Source of the DNA: a virus
DNA length: 31,453 bases
IMG/VR virus record: IMGVR_UViG_3300025141_000464
Location: 1 to 31,453 of that record
Reading direction: 5' to 3' (one strand)
The notes beneath the pieces were generated by a model that was not told where the DNA came from, searched no databases, and worked only from the letters and a program-made list of their open reading frames with translations. Below, piece by piece: positions 1 to 6,600 of the stretch; position 1 is the stretch's first letter, and each line of letters starts with the position of its first letter. The position numbers and the translations under genes are program-made.

Positions 1-235
1 CACACACGGGGCAGTGCTCGCCAAAGTTGCGCTTTGGACAGAGGATTCCCCCGCGATGCTCGCCCACGTTATAGTGGAAGAACATTTCCTTCAACGGATC
101 GCCATCATTTGTCGGCACGATCCGAATATCTGTATCGCCCTCATCTGGCTTAAACCAGGGTGAGTTTGCGTCCTTGTTTCCTTCGCCGCGAAGGGATGCG
201 AGCTTCTTTCGCATCAGTTCCATATCAATTCCCAT
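1..235 (-). CDS. gp32-like single-stranded DNA-binding protein, partial (C-terminus beyond window)
   Basis: The first 78 residues of a T4 gp32-type ssDNA-binding protein are visible; the gene runs off the left edge. gp32 coats single strands at the replication fork and coordinates polymerase, helicase and recombination proteins. Seen here: a basic N-terminal segment with MRKKLASLRG, the block PWFKPDEGDTDIRIVP (residues 26-41), and a zinc-site pattern H54-x11-C66-x8-C75-x2-C78, very close to the His-Cys3 zinc site of T4 gp32. The ATG at 235 has an AGGAGA ribosome site 7 bases upstream; a second in-frame ATG four codons later lacks one. The gene is last in a replication cluster after the polymerase and the tubulin-like gene, and has its own strong promoter and a leader hairpin. 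Family assignment is confident; the C-terminal acidic tail cannot be checked. Confidence 0.88.
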   Translation of the reverse strand, partial: MGIDMELMRKKLASLRGEGNKDANSPWFKPDEGDTDIRIVPTNDGDPLKEMFFHYNVGEHRGGILCPKRNFGEHCPVC

Positions 236-265
236 TTTAATTTCTCCTATTTGTTGGGTAAAGTA

Positions 266-284
266 AATCAAGCTTTCCTTGATT
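266..284 (-). other. leader hairpin upstream of the gp32-like gene
   Basis: The minus strand reads AATCAAG, loop GAAAG, CTTGATT: a perfect 7-bp stem with a 5-base loop, between the promoter and the AGGAGA ribosome site. The loop bases AAAG are complementary to CTTT at 263-260, only two bases past the stem. T4 gp32 represses its own translation by binding a leader pseudoknot, so this could be an equivalent element. The short connecting loop argues against a classical H-type pseudoknot, and the predicted transcript start lies at the stem's edge, so the role is uncertain. Confidence 0.4.
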
Positions 285-287
285 CCT

Positions 288-316
288 ATTGTATAACACT
301 CAACGTAGCTTGTCAA
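288..316 (-). promoter_or_regulatory. sigma70-type promoter for the gp32-like gene
   Basis: On the minus strand, TTGACA (316-311) is followed after exactly 17 bases by TACAAT (293-288). This is a consensus -35 box and a five-of-six -10 box at ideal spacing. The -35 box overlaps the stop codon of the upstream tubulin-like gene. The predicted start is near 282-280, giving a leader of about 45 bases. It is the best promoter match found in the window and implies that the host sigma70 polymerase transcribes the ssDNA-binding gene independently of the upstream operon. Confidence 0.7.
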
Positions 317-1152
317 GTGTAATTTTGTATTGCGTTAGTGTGGGCAACGCAGAGCCCAAAATCTGTGTGTTCTGTTTCATAAATTGCATAAGAAATTTTG
401 CGAAATGCATTGCGAGGCTTTTCCTTTAGCAAGTCAACAATCTTCTTATGTAATCCCCCTTCGTTTTCTAATCTGTCTTTATTGATACATAAATAATAAC
501 ATACATCTCGTTCCATGTCAAGCTTATAAAGCCACTTTTCTTCAAGATTTTTAACATTTAGCAATCCAAAAGTTCTAATGCGATTAATATCTAGTGGCCT
601 AGACGTCATTCCTATTTCAGGCTCGGCATGATTAAAATAGTTTACATAATGAACTGTTGAAAAGATTGAGTCATTTATTTTATCATAATACGTTTTAATG
701 GGAATGTCACCAATTGATTTTTCTACCATTACATTTGAAATAGGCGTAAATGATTTTAAAAGACCAGATCTGGCGTACTGCTGCAAGACACTAAACACTA
801 CTTTGTCTAACAACTTTGGCACACCTGTCATCAATTCCGCATCAGGCTGAATATAAAAAACGTCCACCTCTTTGTCTTTAATTTGCTCTAATATTCCAAG
901 TGAGTAGTTTGAGCTAAAGGACGAGCCGACTATAAAAAATTGAATACGATCGTCCACTTGAGAAAGAAACTTTTTAACATTCGGTATATTCTTTTCGTAT
1001 TGTTCTGGAGTGTCATGCGATTTTAATTTAAATTTGTATTTTGAGTTTCTTTGAACTTCTTTGTTCATCATATACACATTATAATTTTTTGTTTGCTTAA
1101 ATTTTTCAGCAATTCTTGAGGCCGCGGTTCCTAAACCAACAATCGATATCAT
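313..1152 (-). CDS. putative divergent tubulin/FtsZ-fold protein
   Basis: A 279-residue protein without a clear annotation that I read as a divergent member of the tubulin/FtsZ fold. Supporting order of elements: an N-terminal strand and glycine loop IVGLGTAASRIAEKF (residues 4-18) like the FtsZ T1 loop; a strand plus loop FFIVGSSFSSNYSLG (72-86) where FtsZ has its GGGTGTG T4 loop; DVFYIQPDAELMTG (97-110) like the following strand and T5 loop; a long helix with N160 in the position of FtsZ helix 7; and TSRPLDINRIRTFG (183-196) resembling the T7 loop NxDxxD region. The GTP-binding glycines of T4 are replaced by serines, so GTPase activity may be weak or lost. Its ATG overlaps the polymerase stop as ATGA, implying coupled expression and possibly a replication-linked role. 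A Rossmann-fold dinucleotide-binding protein is the main alternative. Confidence 0.42.
   Translation of the reverse strand: MISIVGLGTAASRIAEKFKQTKNYNVYMMNKEVQRNSKYKFKLKSHDTPEQYEKNIPNVKKFLSQVDDRIQFFIVGSSFSSNYSLGILEQIKDKEVDVFYIQPDAELMTGVPKLLDKVVFSVLQQYARSGLLKSFTPISNVMVEKSIGDIPIKTYYDKINDSIFSTVHYVNYFNHAEPEIGMTSRPLDINRIRTFGLLNVKNLEEKWLYKLDMERDVCYYLCINKDRLENEGGLHKKIVDLLKEKPRNAFRKISYAIYETEHTDFGLCVAHTNAIQNYT
493..521 (-). promoter_or_regulatory. possible internal promoter within the tubulin-like gene
   Basis: On the minus strand, TTGACA (521-516), 17 bases, then TATTAT (498-493). It lies inside coding sequence about 260 bases upstream of the gp32-like start and could be a second promoter for it. In AT-rich coding DNA such a match can arise by chance, and nothing else supports it. 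Confidence 0.28.
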
Positions 1153-2324
1153 AACTTTAACTCATTTAAATTATAGTAATCTTTTCCAGCACGTAAGTTA
1201 GCCATATAGCCATCTTCAAAAACATCTCTAATGCCAATTACCATGTCACGGTCTTCGTCCGAATAATCAATAACAATTTCATCATGAACAACATGCGAGA
1301 TAAAAGATTTTTTGCCCTCAAGCATTTTGTCAATCAAAACTGCCTTTTCTAAAACACGATCAGACGTTGTGCTTTGGATTAAGTAATTTAATGCTTTTCT
1401 CTGCTCCACTTTAATTTTGCGGCCATATGGTGTATGAATATATCCGTTTTTATAATACTTATCAAGCACTTCTTCGCGATCATAATATTCCGATTCAATA
1501 TCGTTTGAATTTGGATTGTACAGCCATGCAAAAAAGTATAACTTTGCTTCCTCTCTGGTCATTGTTAGGTCGTCAATAACATTTTGAATATTCCATTCGT
1601 GCACGTCGTATGGAGGCTGTTGTTGTCCGCACAAATCTAACAATGTGCGAATCTCGGCGCCATTATAATCAAGACTCATCATCAAGTCATTGTGAGGCTT
1701 GATTATGCGGCGCAAATCTTTCTTCAAATTCAGAATTGGAAAAGAGCCTGGATGTGTTGATAGGCGCCCTGTGATTGTTCCAAACATGTTGTAATCAATG
1801 CGTTGGTAATTCTTCATTAGCTCTTGGATTTTCTGACGGTTCATTGAAGAATAGAAGAGGTGCTTACAGTCTTCACTGTTAAGATTGAGCTTCTGATAGC
1901 GAATCTTATGAAGAAGCCTGTACACGCTATCTAGGTGCTCGTAATTGTCTGGCTTGTCGTATGTCTCAAAGACGTGCTCTGTGATTTTATTTTTGATCTC
2001 GCAGAACTGGACAAGGAAGTCGTGAGGAATCAAATCAAATACACAATGATCCGCCATATTAACCTTGGCAATCTTGAAGGACTTTAAATAAGCCTTCATT
2101 TTTCTTTGGGTAGCTTGAAGTTCATTACACAAATCTTCTGGGCAGCAATCGGTGATATTGCGCCCTCCAGCACGTATCCAGGCATACTCCACCGCTGGAT
2201 CTGTGATAGATGCGCTGTAACGCCAAGTCTTTGTTAGATCATCTGGAAAGTTTTCAAACGACAGCTTGCCGTCTGCGTAAATTCCAACACATTCTGACTT
2301 ATCATCAAGTGCTTGAAATATCAA
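1149..2324 (-). CDS. family A DNA polymerase, short exonuclease-less form
   Basis: A replicative-type DNA polymerase of the Pol I family, 391 residues. Visible motifs: TITGRLS (183-189) before the palm; motif A DYNGAEIR with catalytic D219; an O-helix R257-x3-K261-x3-F265-x3-Y269, where N270 replaces the usual glycine of the YG pair; YGRKIK (300-305) followed by LIQSTTSDR; and motif C VHDE with catalytic D348. F265 aligns with E. coli Pol I F762. The first 180 residues look like a thumb region (for example PHDFLVQFCEIKNKITEHV) and show no 3'-5' exonuclease DxE motifs, so proofreading must be absent or supplied by another gene. The first codon is TTG at 2324; a GGAGGT ribosome site ends 5 bases upstream, and the next Met is at residue 77. 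It overlaps the 447-residue gene upstream as TTGA and the tubulin-like gene downstream as ATGA. Confidence 0.93.
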   Translation of the reverse strand: MIFQALDDKSECVGIYADGKLSFENFPDDLTKTWRYSASITDPAVEYAWIRAGGRNITDCCPEDLCNELQATQRKMKAYLKSFKIAKVNMADHCVFDLIPHDFLVQFCEIKNKITEHVFETYDKPDNYEHLDSVYRLLHKIRYQKLNLNSEDCKHLFYSSMNRQKIQELMKNYQRIDYNMFGTITGRLSTHPGSFPILNLKKDLRRIIKPHNDLMMSLDYNGAEIRTLLDLCGQQQPPYDVHEWNIQNVIDDLTMTREEAKLYFFAWLYNPNSNDIESEYYDREEVLDKYYKNGYIHTPYGRKIKVEQRKALNYLIQSTTSDRVLEKAVLIDKMLEGKKSFISHVVHDEIVIDYSDEDRDMVIGIRDVFEDGYMANLRAGKDYYNLNELKL

Positions 2325-3661
2325 TAGCCACCTCCGCCTCCAGTGGTTCCCCCGCCGCCGGCGGCAGTGCCTGTAACTTGAATTGGTTCGCCCTCATCGT
2401 CATCAAAAACGCCTATCTCCTCTAGTTCTGTCGCTTTTCGTCTTGGAACTACTTCATTAATAATATAACTCAAAGATCCTCTGTAGTCAAATGGATGATT
2501 CAAAATAGTTTCAAAAAAAGCTAAAGCCCGGCGTGCAGAATCATCATTTGCTCCATGTGAAGTGTATACTTTCAAGCAATCTCTTATTAGCTTGTCCTGG
2601 CTTGCTTGATCAAAATTTGATTCTTCTTCTGCTATTCTAATTTTAAAATATAATTCCAAAAAATATTCGTGACCAAACTGTTTATCAAAATCAATCATGG
2701 AAAAATATTCAATCGGACGGCTCTCCTTTAATGTTGTTTCGCCCCCACATTGAATGGGCTCAATCTTTGTTCTTTTTACTCTATTGTATATGCTTAAAAG
2801 ATCGCGCTTGAAATTATCATAGTGCTTAATATATGCGTTTTCATAATGAGTGGCCATTATTGCAGCAAATGAACCGACGTTATATGTATTAGCGTAAGCA
2901 AGCATTCCTGTTGATTTTATATCTGCCACCAATCGCCATGGAGCGTTGAAATCGATCATAAAGCCGTACTTATTAGCCGCGTTAATGTAGAAGTCCCAAT
3001 TCGGGCTAGACATAAAAGATGCGAGCTTCTCGCTATCATTGGCATATTCAAGATCAGCAATTTCAACAACAAGGCCCGACACACCCATTGGACATAGCCT
3101 ACTTTTCCCATATGCTGCTTGTGTTAACGGATATCTTCGTGATGATCTTAACACCATGGACATAAGTTTTTTTGTAAATTCATCAAAGTCTAGAACATAT
3201 TCATCTTCATCTCTGAAATTATTAAAAATAGCATCTTTATAGATGCGCAAATGTCGAGCATAAAGATTGTCAAAATCTTCCTGTGCTTTGTACACCTTTA
3301 GTTCTGACAAGTAAGTATCTGAATTGTCTATTTGACCTTTAAGCATACATTTTTTGAACTCTACCGCCATATCAGTAAATGCATCCACGACAAAATTAAG
3401 AGCTTTCATGGGAATTTGGCCGGATACCAGCGTGCTATTAAAGTTTTTTTGCAGTTCATTGTGTATAACAGGCTTTATTGTTAGATAATCAATACCAACG
3501 CGACCATATAAGGCTTTTTCCGCTACCGTAAAATTAACTATATGGTCGCGGCTTCTGGGAATCTCGTTGCGAACGTCATAGACATAGGATTTATACATTA
3601 CCCTCTTGTAAAAAAGTTCTCTTGTTCCTTCCCGATTGCTTTCTTTATAATATTTTGACAT
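2321..3661 (-). CDS. conserved phage protein of unknown function with glycine-rich tail
   Basis: A 446-residue protein I cannot assign to a function; it resembles a conserved but uncharacterised protein of aquatic myoviruses. Seen in it: a charged N-terminus, a central block with LCPMGVSGLVVEIADLEYA (about residues 190-210) followed by a Trp-rich stretch ending NAPWRLVADI, and an acidic segment GVFDDDEGEP leading to a C-terminal tail of Gly, Thr and Ala ending GGGGGY. No signal peptide or membrane segment. The start is taken at the ATG at 3661, seven bases after AAGGAA; a GTG one codon earlier is too close to that site. It follows the hub-like gene by about ten bases and overlaps the polymerase by TTGA, so it sits at the virion-replication junction. 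A virion-associated role is inferred from position only. Confidence 0.6.
   Translation of the reverse strand: MSKYYKESNREGTRELFYKRVMYKSYVYDVRNEIPRSRDHIVNFTVAEKALYGRVGIDYLTIKPVIHNELQKNFNSTLVSGQIPMKALNFVVDAFTDMAVEFKKCMLKGQIDNSDTYLSELKVYKAQEDFDNLYARHLRIYKDAIFNNFRDEDEYVLDFDEFTKKLMSMVLRSSRRYPLTQAAYGKSRLCPMGVSGLVVEIADLEYANDSEKLASFMSSPNWDFYINAANKYGFMIDFNAPWRLVADIKSTGMLAYANTYNVGSFAAIMATHYENAYIKHYDNFKRDLLSIYNRVKRTKIEPIQCGGETTLKESRPIEYFSMIDFDKQFGHEYFLELYFKIRIAEEESNFDQASQDKLIRDCLKVYTSHGANDDSARRALAFFETILNHPFDYRGSLSYIINEVVPRRKATELEEIGVFDDDEGEPIQVTGTAAGGGGTTGGGGGY
2330..2341 (-). promoter_or_regulatory. ribosome binding site of the polymerase, within glycine codons
   Basis: The minus strand carries GGAGG (2341-2337) and GGAGGT (2335-2330) just before the TTG start at 2324. 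The bases also encode the terminal glycines of the upstream protein (GGA GGC GGA GGT GGC). This site decides the TTG start, since no ATG lies nearby. Confidence 0.7.
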
Positions 3662-3674
3662 CACAAAATTCCTT

Positions 3675-6600
3675 TTAATCTATGTTCTTGTACGCCCTTA
3701 ATGTAGTGCACTTACTAGGTTTATAATCGTCAGCAGATGCATCCTCATCAGGTTCATGGGCCAAGTGATTAACCCATTTTGCAAATATGCGAGTGTTTGC
3801 CATCCCAGAACCAAAAGTATGCTCTGATCTAATAATCATATAATACCCGCCGATTCCATATTGTGTCAAGTTTAATTCGTCATCGGGTTTTAAATTTGTT
3901 GAAGGGGCAAAGCCGCGAGGATCAACAAATATATAAGTGCCAGGAAAAGCCTGTACATTAGGATATGTGTCAATGTTTACATCATATACAACGCGCAGCT
4001 GCTTAAGGCCATCAAAGCCTTCTTGTTCAAATCTAACTTCTGCAAGGCCTTTTGTGTCTGTTTTGGTCAAGGAAATATTTTTTATAATACCCCTATCTTT
4101 GCCCAGAACATAGTGCATGATTCCTGCTTGAGCGTCAGTGGCTGTATCTCCTGTCATCTTCTCAAGCGGCTGTGTTCGGCCGGCATAAAAAATTAAATAA
4201 TTATCTTCATTTTCAACCCCTCCGTGCCCTCCATCGTTTTCGTGGCGCTTGCCAGATACATTTAATAGCGGCCAGCCTTCTTCACCCTGCTTGGTCATGG
4301 TGCCATCCGCCGCATGCACGCCTGCTAAAACTCCTGGAGTGGCACGACTAGTGGACCCGCCATAATATTTAACTCTTTTAGCTCCCCCGGTATTGTGTTG
4401 TGATGCGGCAATATATGCATATTCATGGCTTATTGTTTCGAGTTCTGTATACCTATACGCAGTGACAGCGGCTTGTTGCAAGCTCGTTCTTTGCTTAATA
4501 GAGTAATTAAAACAACCATCGTTATTTAAAAAATTTCTAACAAGACCTTGCATTAAGTCATTCATAAATTTTCCAAGTGGATAAACAGATTCTTGTTTTT
4601 TAGCTAGCTTGTCTGTTAGCCATTCTACAAAATATTTAACTGAAATTGGCATATCTCCAAAATTAACGTGAGCGGACTCTAAAGCGTTTTTTTGGTTTAC
4701 AATCTCCACTGGGCCTAAAATAATTCTGTATCTTTGAAATTGTTTGAGTGATTTTTGCAATTCTTTTTTCTTTAGCTCCGCCACGCACTTATTAACGTTG
4801 CCGCCGCTATATTTTTTATCAGTTAAAGTTTTTAATGAGGTTTGAATACCATGAATTACCAAATCAACTAAATCACATAAGTAGAAAAATGGAATAGTTG
4901 CGTTGTTCGGATCGGTCACAGATAAACTCATAGCAACAGATCGTGCTTTAGAATGCCCGTTCCATCGTTTCAAGGCCTTGCCTATATTAGTGCGCAAAGC
5001 AGAATCACTCTGGGCGCTTGTTAAAACCGCAGCTTCAGATTTGTCTGAGGCGAATGGGCCTTTTGACATCCAATCTCTTAGTCCCTCATACGGCATGGTG
5101 ATATAATAAATTTTAGCCTGATCCTCCATCGCCATAATTAGCTGGGATACCAGTATTCTTTTTTCTTCATGTATTTGCTCTGAATAGCTTTTTCTAATCT
5201 TATTAAGCTGATCAGGTTCACACTTATCAGACCAATATTCATATTCAAGATTTCTCTTAATTTGATTGTAAACAATAACAGCAGAGTCTTTAGTGGCCAT
5301 AAAAACATTATAATTTGTTTGATCAAAAAAGTCTTCAACATATGCTAAATAATTTATTGTAAAAGTGACTCGCCCCATTTCATCAAAAGAAAAATCATGA
5401 GTTGTTGGAGTTAAATTTAAAGTAACAAAAGAATCATAAATTGCATCTTTCACGCCATCTGTCATATGAGAAGTGTTGCCTTTTGGAAAAGCCCACCCTA
5501 TAACTGCTTTAAGTCGAAAGTTTAATTTTGATAATTCATCGTTTAATTTTTTTCTAATGTTGGTTCCTTTGCAGTCGGTGGATTTCATTTTCTGTGTATT
5601 GCTTGTTTTTAAGGCTAAATCAACATATTTATAGCCGTCAAAAGGTCCACTATCTTCATCGCACTTACCTTTACATTCTAAAAGTTCATCAAATGTATTG
5701 GCAAATATTGTCAATTTGGCTCTAATGCTTTTTTTGGCTGAGAATGGGTTGCTGCCGTCGTAAGTAAAAGAAAAAGTTTTTACTCCGGTGCCGGAACCTC
5801 TCTTGTTGCGGTTTTTTAAGGCAGACTGCAGCTCTTTGCTTTGATTGTGGTGACTGTCAAATTTGAACTCTATTTCCCCAGCCTTATCGTCGTCATCATA
5901 TCCAATTTTATATAGCCTTATTTGTGGCTGCAGTGTTGAAATGTCATGATTACGCATGTTAAACAAGTTAACTTGATTTGGATTTTGTGTTAACTTATTG
6001 ATAAATCCATAAGAATCTCCATCTATTAAAAGACTATAAGGAGGATCGCTATTTTTTGTTTGAATAGCTTTGCCGGCACTGAGCCCAGCCTCAAGCGCAA
6101 ATTTTTTGCTATCTGTTAGTGTCCCCGCCTCTGAGAGCTTATCGTATTCACTTTCAATGAAAATCTGGGCCCTGTCAAGAACATTTTTTTTGTAGTTGGC
6201 AATGGTAAATATATTGGAAAGAAGGTAGCATTGTTCTTTAAACATCATCTTCTTGTGATAGCCACTTCCCAAACGTCCGATGTCGCCGTCTAAGGACTCA
6301 TGGTATTCTAGCCATGCTTTTGCTGAAGCTTTATCATCTGCGGTAGGAGGATCTACGTCGTCGGGGACGTCCCCCGATACTATGTCTTCGTTAGCCTCAA
6401 CCAACTCTTTTTCTGCTTTTCTTAATGCGACATCTAATCTAAAAAAACAGGAAACAGCCTCACACAAATCCTCAGAGACTTTTCGCATGTAATTATAGGC
6501 ATCAAGCATAATTTCCCATTTAGCATGCTTATAAATAAGACCTTTCGCGTTTACGGTCTTCTCCTTGGCGCCGAACTGCCCCCTGTCGTGACCAAGAGTG

